In this document: one piece after another, positions 17,707-25,973 of the stretch
Layout: each line of letters begins with the position of its first letter
Numbering within the stretch: position 1 is the stretch's first letter
DNA from: Deltaproteobacteria bacterium
GTDB lineage: Bacteria; Myxococcota_A; UBA9160; SMWR01
Assembly (NCBI GenBank): GCA_019310965.1
Contig: JAFDDG010000051.1
Span: 1 to 41,259 of the forward strand
DNA: 41,259 bases
Direction of reading: 5' to 3'
Made by a program: the position numbers and the translations under genes
The notes under the pieces: generated by a model
What the model saw: only the letters and a program-made list of their open reading frames with translations
The model's database searches: none
Told to the model about the DNA's origin: nothing

Positions 17707-19188
17707 ATGGGTTCAGGGAACGGTTCGGGGAAAGATGGCGGGCGCGACCTGCGCATCGTCATCATGGGCGCCGGGATTGGGGGTCTCGGTATGGGGATCA
17801 AGCTGCTGGAGGCGGGCTTCGAGAATTTCGTGATTCTCGAGAAGTCCAGCCGAATCGGCGGAACCTGGAACCACAACCGGTACCCCGGCTGCGAATGCGA
17901 CATCCCGTCGCACCTCTACTCCTACTCCTTCGAGTTGAAGAAGGACTGGACGAAGCCCTACGCGCCCCAGCCCGAGATCCTCGAGTACCTCGACGGGGTC
18001 GCCGAGAAGTATGGCGTGCTTCCCTACTGCCGCTTCGGCGATGAGGCCCGTCGCGCCAGCTGGAGCGACGAGAAGCGCCGCTGGACCGTGGAGCTTGCGT
18101 CGGGCCGCAAGGAAGAGGCGGACGTCGTGGTGAGCGCAATCGGCATGTTCAACGACCTCTCGTACCCCGCAATCGATGGACTCGACTCCTTCGAGGGGAC
18201 GAGCTTCCACTCCGGGCGTTGGGACTGGGACCATTCGCTGGTCGGAAAGACGGTCGGCGTGATCGGCAGCGCGGCGAGTGCGGTGCAGCTCGTTCCGCAG
18301 ATCGTGAAGGAGGCCGCCCAGGTCCATCTCTTCCAGCGCTCGGCCAACTGGGTCCTGCCGAAGGAAGACGATCCCTTCACCGAGGAGCAGCTCGAATATT
18401 TTCGAAATGATCCAAATGCCGCTCAGGCTGTTCGGGACGAGATCTACAACGGGATCGAAGCGGCGCAGGCCTTCTACGATCGCAATGCCGCGCTCGAGAT
18501 GGAAGAGTTCTGCAAGGGCAACATCGCCCTGGTCGATGATCCCGTGCTCCGAGAGAAGCTCGTGCCCGATTATCAATGGGGCTGCAAGCGGCCGCTTTTT
18601 TCGAACGACTACTACCCGGCGTTCAATCTGCCGAACCTCGAGCTCGTCACCGAGGAGATCGAGCGGATCAAGCCGAATTCGGTCGTGACAGCCGACGGTC
18701 AGGAACGACAGGTCGATACTCTCGTGTACGCGACCGGCTTCGAGACGACGAAGTACCTGTCTGCCATCGACGTGGTCGGGCGGGGGGGGCTCAGGATCGA
18801 GGACGCCTGGAGCGACGGCGCGCAGGCCTACATGGGCGTCACCACGGCGGGCTTTCCGAACCTCTTCATGCTCTACGGGCCCAACACGAACCAGGGCTCG
18901 CTGATCGCCATGATCGAGTGGGAGATCGGTCACGCGCTTCGGCACATCCGTCGTCTGGTCGACGAAGGGCTGGCCTGGACGGACGTCAAGCCGGAGGCGA
19001 TGGCCAAGTACAACGAGAAGATTCAGAAGGACATCGACGCCGTCGGACCCTGGCGGGCGGGGCAGTGCACCGGCTATTACCGCTCTCCCAGCGGGCGGGT
19101 CGTGACCCAGTGGCCCCATCCGATGGGTGCCTTTCAGAAGACGCTCGAGGAGGCGAGCCTCGACGCTTTCGAAGTCGAGCCGCTCTAA
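17707..19188 (+). CDS. Flavin-dependent Baeyer-Villiger-type monooxygenase
   Basis: A 493-residue class B flavoprotein. The FAD Rossmann motif is G21-A-G-I-G-G, with LEKSSRIGGTWNHNRYPG following. The Baeyer-Villiger fingerprint FxGxxxHxxxW[PD] is present as FEGTSFHSGRWD (F162 to D173). The NADPH motif lies at GVIGSAASAVQLVP (about 184-197), and VDTLVYATGFETTKY is the downstream family block. The expected reaction is oxygen insertion next to a ketone giving an ester or lactone. ATG at 17707 has GGAGA eight bases upstream, whereas the in-frame ATG at 17692 has none. Downstream same-strand neighbours are a nitroreductase and a SnoaL-like protein, consistent with a catabolic unit. Confidence 0.9.
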   Translation: MGSGNGSGKDGGRDLRIVIMGAGIGGLGMGIKLLEAGFENFVILEKSSRIGGTWNHNRYPGCECDIPSHLYSYSFELKKDWTKPYAPQPEILEYLDGVAEKYGVLPYCRFGDEARRASWSDEKRRWTVELASGRKEEADVVVSAIGMFNDLSYPAIDGLDSFEGTSFHSGRWDWDHSLVGKTVGVIGSAASAVQLVPQIVKEAAQVHLFQRSANWVLPKEDDPFTEEQLEYFRNDPNAAQAVRDEIYNGIEAAQAFYDRNAALEMEEFCKGNIALVDDPVLREKLVPDYQWGCKRPLFSNDYYPAFNLPNLELVTEEIERIKPNSVVTADGQERQVDTLVYATGFETTKYLSAIDVVGRGGLRIEDAWSDGAQAYMGVTTAGFPNLFMLYGPNTNQGSLIAMIEWEIGHALRHIRRLVDEGLAWTDVKPEAMAKYNEKIQKDIDAVGPWRAGQCTGYYRSPSGRVVTQWPHPMGAFQKTLEEASLDAFEVEPL

Positions 19189-19290
19189 CTGGATCGCGCG
19201 GTAACCCGAGCTCTTCCGGGGCACCTGACCCAATGCTCCGACCCAGCGCGCTGATGGCCTCGAGCGTCCAACTGCAGAAGGAGCCTTGGC

Positions 19291-19989
19291 ATGCCCGTGC
19301 GTGAACCCCTCGACGTACTCGACGCGATCCAATCGACGCGCGCACAGCGCTATCTGAAGCCCGACGCCATTCCCGAGCCCATCCTGTGGGAGATCCTCGA
19401 TGCGGCCGTGCGCGGACCGACGGGTGGCAACAAGCAGGGCTGGGCCTGGATCGTCATCCGCGATTCGGAAATCAAGCGAGAGATCGGCAGGGTCTACGAG
19501 GAGCGGCTGAAGAGCATCTACGGCTATGAGCGGGTGAGCGATGAGGCGCTCGGCTCCGGTCGCATCACACGCGGAGGCGTGCAGGTCGGCGAGGTGGGCC
19601 TCGACGCGCGCAATCGGCGGGGCGTCATCCATCTCGCGGATCACCTCGCGGAAGTGCCGGTGATCGTTGCGCCCGTCATCGAGAACGCGGCGGCAGGTGA
19701 GGATACGCGGCAGGCTGGTGCCCACCTCGGTAGCTCGATCTACGGTGCGGTCCAGAACCTGATGCTCGCGGCGCGCGCCTTCGAGATCGGCTCCGTCTTC
19801 ACCTGGTACCTCGATGAAACCTCCGGCTTCAACGGGCTGCTGGGGATGCCCGAGAGCGCGCGGGTGATGTGTCTGATCCCGCTCGGCTACCTCGCCCAGG
19901 GCTCCTTCTCGCAACCGCGAAGGCGGCCGCTCAGCGAAGTCGTACATTGGGACGGGTGGGGGAAGCAGGTCGCCCGCCCCGACGCCTAG
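19291..19989 (+). CDS. Nitroreductase family FMN oxidoreductase
   Basis: A 232-residue nitroreductase-fold protein. It starts with the usual DAIQSTRAQRYLKPDAIP and FMN-binding RGPTGGNKQGWAWIVI, has a long mobile insert (residues about 70-115), and ends with the dimer and FMN block LGSSIYGAVQNLMLAARAFEIGS and PLGYLAQG. These enzymes reduce nitro groups, quinones or enones using NAD(P)H. AAGGAG is positioned eight bases before the ATG. It follows the Baeyer-Villiger gene by 102 bases. A related but distinct copy occurs at 32108-32731. Confidence 0.88.
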   Translation: MPVREPLDVLDAIQSTRAQRYLKPDAIPEPILWEILDAAVRGPTGGNKQGWAWIVIRDSEIKREIGRVYEERLKSIYGYERVSDEALGSGRITRGGVQVGEVGLDARNRRGVIHLADHLAEVPVIVAPVIENAAAGEDTRQAGAHLGSSIYGAVQNLMLAARAFEIGSVFTWYLDETSGFNGLLGMPESARVMCLIPLGYLAQGSFSQPRRRPLSEVVHWDGWGKQVARPDA

Positions 19990-20023
19990 ATAGAGCCTGG
20001 CCCATCTGGAGTTCTGAGAGAGT

Positions 20024-20410
20024 ATGGACCTCGAAGCCAACAAGGCCGTGGTGCGCCGCATCTATGAAGAGGGCTTCAACCGGGGCGATGTCTCGGTTTT
20101 CGACACCTTGTACGCGACGAATTTTCGGCACCACAGCAAGACGATCCACGACGTCTCGTCTGGCGCGGCCGGCGAGCGCGAGTCCATGCTGCGCTTTCGC
20201 GAGGCCATACCGGACGTGCGCTTCCAGATCGAGGACACCATCGCGGAGGGTGACCATGTGGTGGTTCGCCTCACGGTGACGGGAACCCCGGTCAAGGCAT
20301 TTCCCCCGATCCAGCCCGGCGAACCGGTGGAGTTCTGCGCTGTGGCGGTCTTCCGGCTCGACGGGGGCCGTGTCACCGAGGAGTGGTTCTACCGCGACGC
20401 GGCAGGCTGA
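20024..20410 (+). CDS. SnoaL-like / ester-cyclase family protein
   Basis: A 128-residue NTF2-fold protein of the SnoaL/polyketide-cyclase-like family: NKAVVRRIYEEGFNRGD, YATNFRHHS, REAIPDVRFQIEDTIAEGDHVVVRLTVTG and the terminal VFRLDGGRVTEEWFYRD. The cone-shaped pocket of this fold typically serves hydrolysis, isomerisation or cyclisation of hydrophobic compounds. GAGAG precedes the ATG. It is 34 bases after the nitroreductase and therefore probably co-transcribed with it and with the Baeyer-Villiger monooxygenase. The domain fills the whole length with no export signal, unlike the SnoaL-like gene at 30377. Confidence 0.85.
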   Translation: MDLEANKAVVRRIYEEGFNRGDVSVFDTLYATNFRHHSKTIHDVSSGAAGERESMLRFREAIPDVRFQIEDTIAEGDHVVVRLTVTGTPVKAFPPIQPGEPVEFCAVAVFRLDGGRVTEEWFYRDAAG

Positions 20411-20522
20411 GTCGGTCGCGTTCCCCGCGAACGGGCAGCGAAGTGAATTCGCGCTCTGGTGGGGCCCACTTGCGGAGGGCGCGGGCCGGAGATATGTCTT
20501 GCTGCGGCGAGTAGCCCTACCC

Positions 20523-21902
20523 ATGGATGTAGAACGGCAGGCGGAGAACAACGACTTTCTCGCGAACGTCCAGACGGCGTTCGATCGCGCCGCCGCTCAG
20601 ACCTCGCACGATCCGGGCCGCCTGGCCCAGGTGAGGGACTGCAACACCGTCTGCAGCATACGCTTCCCCGTCAATCGTGACGACGGCAGCACCGTGGTCC
20701 TGAAGGGCTACCGCGCACAACACAGCTACCACCGCTTGCCCACCAAGGGCGGCATCCGCTACGCGCCCGGCGTCGGCCATCGAACCATCGAAGCTCTGGC
20801 CACCCTGATGACGCTCAAGTGCGCCATCGTGAAGGTCCCCTTCGGCGGGGCCAAGGGGGCGGTGTGCATCGATCCGGACGAGTTCTCGGAGGCCGAGCTG
20901 GAGCGGGTGACCCGTCGCTACACCACCGAGCTGATCCGCCGCAACTGCATCGGTCCCGCGGTGGATGTGCCCGCCCCGGATGCGGGCACCGGTGCCCGGG
21001 AGATGGCGTGGATCGCGGATACCTACAAGGCCATGTGCCCGGGCGATCTCAACGCCCTGGCCTGTGTGACGGGCAAGCCCCTTGCCATGCACGGCATTCC
21101 GGGCCGGCAAGAGGCCACGGGTCGCGGAGTCTTTCACGCCATCTCGGAGTGCACCGCGGTCGAGGAAGACATGCAGGCCATCGGTCTGAGTCGCGGAGTC
21201 GCGGGCAAGAGGGTGGCCGTCCAGGGTTTCGGCAACGTGGCCTACCACGCGGCCGTGGCCCTGCGGGACGCCGGAGCGATCATCGTGGGCATCAGCGCGC
21301 GCGATGGCGCCATCTTCGACGACGCGGGCTTCGATCCGGTGGCGGTGCGCGCCCACCGCATGGAGAGCAACCTGTTGAGCTATCCCCGCGCTCAGGTCTT
21401 CGAAGATCCGGACGCCCTGCTGGGCTTCGACTGCGACATCCTGATCCCGTCTGCGCTGGAGGGTGCAATCCACGCCGGGAACGTGGACCAGGTGCGGGCC
21501 AGGATCATCGCGGAGGGCGCCAACGGCCCCACCACCGTCGCCGCCGATGATGCGCTGGCCGCGCGCAACATCATCGTCTTGCCCGATCTCTACGCCAATG
21601 CGGGCGGCGTCACCGTGTCCTATTTCGAGTGGCTCAAGAACATCCAGCACGTGAGCTTTGGCCGTATCGGGTTTCACAACGGGCACCCCGACTCACCCTG
21701 GCCCACTCCGCCGCGAGAAAACGGCCACCCGCGGGAGCTGGAGTACGTGCGCGACGCCCTCGGCGACACGATGGCCCGGGCCTATGCGGAGATCCGCGAG
21801 GTGTACGCGCGCAAGAGCCTCCCCGACCTCCGCACGGCGGCCTTCGTGCTCGCCATCGACAAGGTGTCGGAGATCTACGATCTCCAGGGAATCTTTCCCT
21901 AG
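20523..21902 (+). CDS. Glu/Leu/Phe/Val dehydrogenase (glutamate dehydrogenase-like)
   Basis: A 459-residue amino-acid dehydrogenase. Substrate domain landmarks: HRLPTKGGIRYAP (Lys contacting the carboxylate), MTLKCAIVKVPFGGAKG (catalytic-region Lys), and DVPAPDAGTGAREMAWIAD with the catalytic Asp. The coenzyme domain has GKRVAVQGFGNVAYHAA, a GxGxxA-type dinucleotide motif. The C-terminal NAGGVTVSYFEWLKN is conserved in glutamate dehydrogenases. Reaction: reversible oxidative deamination, probably glutamate to 2-oxoglutarate. The upstream frame is open to 20370, but this would overlap the SnoaL-like gene, and ATG at 20523 starts at the normal family N-terminus. No strong ribosome site is visible. 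The stop shares the tetranucleotide CTAG with the convergent neighbour. Confidence 0.9.
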   Translation: MDVERQAENNDFLANVQTAFDRAAAQTSHDPGRLAQVRDCNTVCSIRFPVNRDDGSTVVLKGYRAQHSYHRLPTKGGIRYAPGVGHRTIEALATLMTLKCAIVKVPFGGAKGAVCIDPDEFSEAELERVTRRYTTELIRRNCIGPAVDVPAPDAGTGAREMAWIADTYKAMCPGDLNALACVTGKPLAMHGIPGRQEATGRGVFHAISECTAVEEDMQAIGLSRGVAGKRVAVQGFGNVAYHAAVALRDAGAIIVGISARDGAIFDDAGFDPVAVRAHRMESNLLSYPRAQVFEDPDALLGFDCDILIPSALEGAIHAGNVDQVRARIIAEGANGPTTVAADDALAARNIIVLPDLYANAGGVTVSYFEWLKNIQHVSFGRIGFHNGHPDSPWPTPPRENGHPRELEYVRDALGDTMARAYAEIREVYARKSLPDLRTAAFVLAIDKVSEIYDLQGIFP

Positions 21903-22270
21903 TCGGTACCGGCCGTCGCGGGTGTCACCGCGTCGGGCTTCCCTGGTCGCTTTACCGTGCGCTCCAGCAGGGCACCTTCCGAGGTGTAACGGTAGACCTC
22001 GGTGACGGCCAACTCACCGCGCACGAACTCCCGAAAGGTCACGACCCTCTCCGTCTCGTCATAAACGGTCTCGTAGTAGCGAAAGAACTGGTAGACCTCT
22101 TCGTAGTTCTTCTCTGCCGCGATGTCCCGGACCAGCCCTTCGAGCACGAAGTCGTCCGAGTAGTAGGTGTGACCCGGACGGACATTCTCCGGTCTGGCCG
22201 CTGCGGCGAGCGGCAACAGCAGGGCCAGTGCGAGAAGCAGTCGTTCGATTCGCGCACTGGGAGTCGACAC
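21899..22270 (-). CDS. Small secreted hypothetical protein
   Basis: A 123-residue protein with a strong signal peptide (LLLALALLLPLAAAARP). The mature part is Tyr- and Glu-rich (YYSDDFVLEGLVRDI, YEEVYQFFRYYETVYD) with a likely antiparallel sheet (RVVTFREFVRGELAVTEVYRYTSEG) and a disordered tail. No known family is recognised. Its stop codon overlaps the convergent dehydrogenase stop by four bases (21899-21902, CTAG). It may be expressed with the transporter gene upstream on the same strand, although 162 bases separate them. Confidence 0.6.
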   Translation of the reverse strand: MSTPSARIERLLLALALLLPLAAAARPENVRPGHTYYSDDFVLEGLVRDIAAEKNYEEVYQFFRYYETVYDETERVVTFREFVRGELAVTEVYRYTSEGALLERTVKRPGKPDAVTPATAGTD

Positions 22271-22432
22271 GTCAGCACCTCGGTCTATCGCGACACCTGG
22301 GTAGGATACTGGACCGGTCCCGCTTTCGCGTCATGCGGTTTCGAAGCGCGTCACTCTCGCGCAGCACTCCAATCAGCGCTGACGGCGGAGCGAACCGGGC
22401 AGGCCGATCGGGTCGCGGAGAAGGGCGTCCGC

Positions 22433-23845
22433 CTAGCTGCTGCCTTCTTCCTGTGGGTGGGGGGTGCGCGCATCGATCTCGGCGCGGATCCGCGCGTGTT
22501 CGCGACTGTCGAGAGAGAAGCGCGAGAAGAGGGTCATGCCGATCAGCAGGCAGACCATGGGCGCCCCGCCCGCTATCAACCGGATGGTCCAGAGCGTGGT
22601 CGCGGTCTGCGGGACGTCTTTCACGTAGCCGGACCATTGGAGCGCCCAGCCTGCGAGCGCGACCATCAAGCCGGTGCCGAGCTTGCCCGCCAGGTTCCAG
22701 GTCGCGAAGTAGGCGCCCTCCTTGCGTTGGCCCGTTCGATACTCGTCGTAGTCGATGACGTCGGCCTTGATCGCTTGCCCGAGCGTCTGTCCACAGCCCA
22801 TTGCGAAGCCGTTGATCAGTGAGCTCGCGATCATCAGCCAGAGCCGCCCCTCGTCCTGGAACAGGATCGTGCCGAAGCCGATCGCCTGCAGCCCCATCGC
22901 GTATCGCCAGAGCTTGTGTCGTTCGAAGCGCTGCCCCATCGCGACCCAGAACGGGATCGAGAGGATCGCCGGGATCGCATAGGTGAGGAAGACCAAGCCG
23001 ATGTACTCCGCGGCCAGGGTGACGTATTTGAGGACGTACGCGGTCATGGCGCTGGTCCCGGCGATCCCGAAGACCTCGACGAAATAGACGAAGAGCAGCA
23101 GCTTTGCGTGGGGGTTGCGCGCGACGTCGCGCATTGCCGCGATCGGGTTCTCGGCGCCGCGGCCGACGTAGTCCTCGCGTTCCTTCGGGAGCCCGATCGT
23201 GCAGATGATGATCGCCGTTGCGAAGAGCGCGGCGCCCACCGCGGAGAGCATCGCGGCATTCTCTCGTGCGGAGGGGTTGTCGATGATCATCGGCGACGCG
23301 AAGACGAAAGCGGCGAGCATCGCCAAGGACAAGCCGACCTGTCGGCCGCCGAAGACACGCGCGCGTTCCACGGGAGACGGGCTGAGCTCCGCACCGAGCG
23401 CCAGGTGAGGCACGGCGTAGACCGTGAACGCGGTATAGAAGCCGAACAGCGAGACGGCGACCCAGATTCGGAGCTCGGTTTCGCTCAGCGACGTGGGGGG
23501 CGACCAGAGCATGATCGATGCTGCGGCGAGTGGCAGGGATGAGGCGATCAACCATGTGCGACGCCTGCCGAAACGCGCCTTCGTGCGGTCGCTGAGATAG
23601 CCGACCATCGGGTCGGAGAATGCGTCCCAGATCTTCGAGGCGAAGAAGATCGTGCCGATCAAGCCCGGCGCGAGCGAGAGAACGTCGGTCGCGAAGTACA
23701 TGAACGCGATCGTGACCATCATGTAGATGAAGTACGCGGGGACGAAGGGCGCCGTGTAGTTGAAGAGGGTGAGCCAGCCGACGCGCTCGGCTACGCGCGT
23801 CGGGAGAGGGGCGGGATCGGCGGTCTGCGTGGCGCTCTGGGCCAA
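22433..23845 (-). CDS. MFS transporter, GPH (MelB-type) cation symporter family
   Basis: A 470-residue 12-segment transporter. GPH-family signatures are visible: the N-terminal LTLFNYTAPFVPAYFIYMMV, the FASKIWDAFSDPMVGYLSDRTKARFGRR loop between helices 2 and 3 (conserved Asp residues and RTKARFGRRR), the central loop SPSPVERARVFGGRQ, and the DVIDYDEYRTGQRKEGAYF block before helix 10. GPH members import glycosides or other small organics with Na+ or H+. The start codon is TTG at 23845 with GGAGA six bases upstream, and the protein opens at the usual position. The substrate is unknown. Confidence 0.88.
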   Translation of the reverse strand: MAQSATQTADPAPLPTRVAERVGWLTLFNYTAPFVPAYFIYMMVTIAFMYFATDVLSLAPGLIGTIFFASKIWDAFSDPMVGYLSDRTKARFGRRRTWLIASSLPLAAASIMLWSPPTSLSETELRIWVAVSLFGFYTAFTVYAVPHLALGAELSPSPVERARVFGGRQVGLSLAMLAAFVFASPMIIDNPSARENAAMLSAVGAALFATAIIICTIGLPKEREDYVGRGAENPIAAMRDVARNPHAKLLLFVYFVEVFGIAGTSAMTAYVLKYVTLAAEYIGLVFLTYAIPAILSIPFWVAMGQRFERHKLWRYAMGLQAIGFGTILFQDEGRLWLMIASSLINGFAMGCGQTLGQAIKADVIDYDEYRTGQRKEGAYFATWNLAGKLGTGLMVALAGWALQWSGYVKDVPQTATTLWTIRLIAGGAPMVCLLIGMTLFSRFSLDSREHARIRAEIDARTPHPQEEGSS

Positions 23846-24078
23846 GCGATCTCCGGGACAGGGGTCCCGTCACCCTAACACGCTGGGGGAGGGGTGTCGG
23901 GCGGGCAGAGCGTCGCTAGCGAATTTCCCTGGGAACGGGAGCCTCGCCTCGTAGGCGGCTAGAGTGATCGCAAGGCCTCTCGCACCCTTCGGTCCGATAG
24001 CGTGCGATCCAGCGGGTGCATTCAACGGTTCGTTGCGTGTCGCGAGGCGACGCGAAGAGCCGTCGGTTCAGGCAGCTG

Positions 24079-24735
24079 TCAGTTGTGGAATACGACGCAC
24101 GAACCGGACGCTCGCTCGCTCCCGTCGAGTGGCAGCACGCAGCGCAGCACCAGGGTGCCGCCCGTACCGGTGATGGATGTCAGCAAGTCGTGGCGGGGAG
24201 CCTCTTCTCCGACCCACCACTGACAGGTCTGCGCATCCAGGGTCGTGCGACAGATGTTCGGAATGTCCCCGAACAGGTGGCTCAGGCTCTTCACCGTGCC
24301 CGCTTCCTGGATCTTCTCCCAGGACGAGGTGCGCGTCATAGGAACCGCGGGCAGCGTCAGATCTGTCGGGGCAGCTGCCACAGCGGGAAGCACGTCCGGA
24401 GCTGCAATCGGATGGACCACGCAGCCTGCACCGACTTCGGCGCCCGCGTCGATCGGACGTTCGCAGATCAGATGGACGCCTCCGGCCGAGGCGGCTTCCT
24501 GGGACCGATCCGCGTCCAGCATCCGCGCCTCCATGTGCCAGCGGCAGATCTCGAGGTTCGGTGCGGCGTACACGCAGCGATCCGCCTCCCGGCCAGCAAA
24601 GCGGGCGATCTCGTCCGCGTTGGTCAGCGTCTCTTCTGCGGGAGCCGACCCAGCGGCCCACGTCACGAAGGCCACGGTCGCGCAGAGGGCTGCGGTAACT
24701 CCTCGGAACATCCAGCGGTTTTCAGGCTCTCGCAC
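24079..24735 (-). CDS. Secreted protein made of two Cys-rich repeats
   Basis: A 218-residue exported protein. GTG at 24735 is chosen because AAGGAGGAG sits five bases upstream; the export signal then spans residues 9-33 (MFRGVTAALCATVAFVTWAAG). The mature region contains two copies of one pattern. Copy 1: C54, C64-x-W66, G85-G86, C91, C105-V-V. Copy 2: C162, C171-x-W173, G192-G193, C199, C213-V-V. Both carry the closing GC/SCVV-H/F element (GAGCVVHP and SGSCVVFHN), and spacings differ by only one residue. Four Cys per copy suggest two disulfides each. A 50-residue Pro/Ala linker joins them. I recognise no known family. It is likely periplasmic or secreted. Confidence 0.66.
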   Translation of the reverse strand: MREPENRWMFRGVTAALCATVAFVTWAAGSAPAEETLTNADEIARFAGREADRCVYAAPNLEICRWHMEARMLDADRSQEAASAGGVHLICERPIDAGAEVGAGCVVHPIAAPDVLPAVAAAPTDLTLPAVPMTRTSSWEKIQEAGTVKSLSHLFGDIPNICRTTLDAQTCQWWVGEEAPRHDLLTSITGTGGTLVLRCVLPLDGSERASGSCVVFHN

Positions 24736-24820
24736 GCGATCTCCTCCTTCAGCGATGCGCACCCCATCGGCAGCTCTCGTGCAGGGCTTGAGCGAGTCCA
24801 GAACCGCCCCCCGCGGGGCT

Positions 24821-25702
24821 TCAGGGCTTGGGTGCGACCGTGTCGATCGAGGCGCTCACCCACTGGACTTCGCCGTCGCGCCGGCTGAGATGGTCGACCG
24901 CGGCATAGCCGGCGGCGGCGATCACACGCATCGCCTCATCGAGGCCGACACCGACGGTCGCCACGCCATGGCCATCGTCTCCGAGAGTGACTCCGATGCC
25001 CATCTCACGCGCGCGCACGAGGATCTCCGGAAGGGGGTAGACGGGGCTGAGCCCCTTGCGAAACGCACCGGAGTTCACATCGAGTCGCGAGCCCGCCGCG
25101 GCGACGGATTCGAGCGCTCGCTCGATGTGGGCGAAGACCTGGGGACTGAAGCGAGCGTCCGCGCCGTCGAATTTCCGGACGAGATCGATGTGACCGACCA
25201 CCTCGGGCCTGAGCGCATCGACGAGTTCGGCGACCGCATCGAAATAGTCGGCCTGCATCTGCTCCCGCCCGCCGCGCGCCTCCGCGAGAGAGCATTGTTC
25301 CTCTTTGCTGAAGTCGACCCATTGGGTGTCGAGGTGATGCACGCTTCCCACGCAGTAGTCGAAGTGGTGCTCCTCGCGCAGCCCGCGCATCACACTCTTC
25401 CAATTCTGCAGAGGCAGATTTTCGGTCTCGTAGCCGATGAGGATCTCGATGCGATCGGCGTAGCGCTCCTGGAGCTCCCGCGCCTCGACGACGTAGTCGC
25501 GAAATAGACGCTGCAGGCCCTCGACCCCCAGCTCGAGCTCCTCGGGAAAGAGCACTTCGGCAGAGTAGCGGGGGCAGTGTTCCGAGAGTCCGTAGTGGGT
25601 GAAGCCGAGCTCGATCGCGCGCAGCACGATCTCTTCGAGTCGATCTTTTGCGTGGCACGAGAACTGACCGCTGTGGCCACCGTGATAGCTGAACCAGGGC
25701 AT
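24821..25702 (-). CDS. PHP-domain histidinol-phosphatase family protein
   Basis: A 293-residue PHP metallophosphatase. Metal-binding motifs: YHGGHSGQFSCHAKD (first PHP motif), FTHYGLSEHCPR, IGYETENLP with the Glu ligand, CVGSVHHLD, and VVGHIDLVRKFD; the C-terminal VTLGDDGHG supplies the last Asp/His pair. This matches the HisJ/HisK histidinol-phosphatase family (histidine biosynthesis, dephosphorylation of histidinol phosphate), though paralogues outside his operons may have other phosphoester substrates. No other his gene is present here. The ATG at 25702 begins right before the first motif; an ATG at 25753 would add 17 unlike residues. Confidence 0.83.
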   Translation of the reverse strand: MPWFSYHGGHSGQFSCHAKDRLEEIVLRAIELGFTHYGLSEHCPRYSAEVLFPEELELGVEGLQRLFRDYVVEARELQERYADRIEILIGYETENLPLQNWKSVMRGLREEHHFDYCVGSVHHLDTQWVDFSKEEQCSLAEARGGREQMQADYFDAVAELVDALRPEVVGHIDLVRKFDGADARFSPQVFAHIERALESVAAAGSRLDVNSGAFRKGLSPVYPLPEILVRAREMGIGVTLGDDGHGVATVGVGLDEAMRVIAAAGYAAVDHLSRRDGEVQWVSASIDTVAPKP

Positions 25703-25973
25703 CGGACCGAAAATTGCCACTGGCTGAACGGCGGCGCAACGACTCCCCGTCATCCCCTTCGAGACCGCTCGGGTCTGCTTGTCGGAAGCGTACTCATCGG
25801 ACCCGGCGGAAACGCTGCTTCTGTCCCCTATCCTCCCTGCTGTCCGACAATGCGAGACAGATCACGGCGCAGATCGTCGAAGTCGACGGCGGCAACCACC
25901 TGATGGAGGCCATCTCCCCACCGGATTCTCGGTTCTCAATCGCGCAGTCAGGGCATATGCTGGGTCCGCCAGC

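Noticed and set aside
17713..20061. Minus-strand open frame of 782 codons
   Set aside because: It is antisense to the Baeyer-Villiger monooxygenase, nitroreductase and SnoaL-like genes, all with clear family motifs; long shadow frames are expected in GC-rich DNA.
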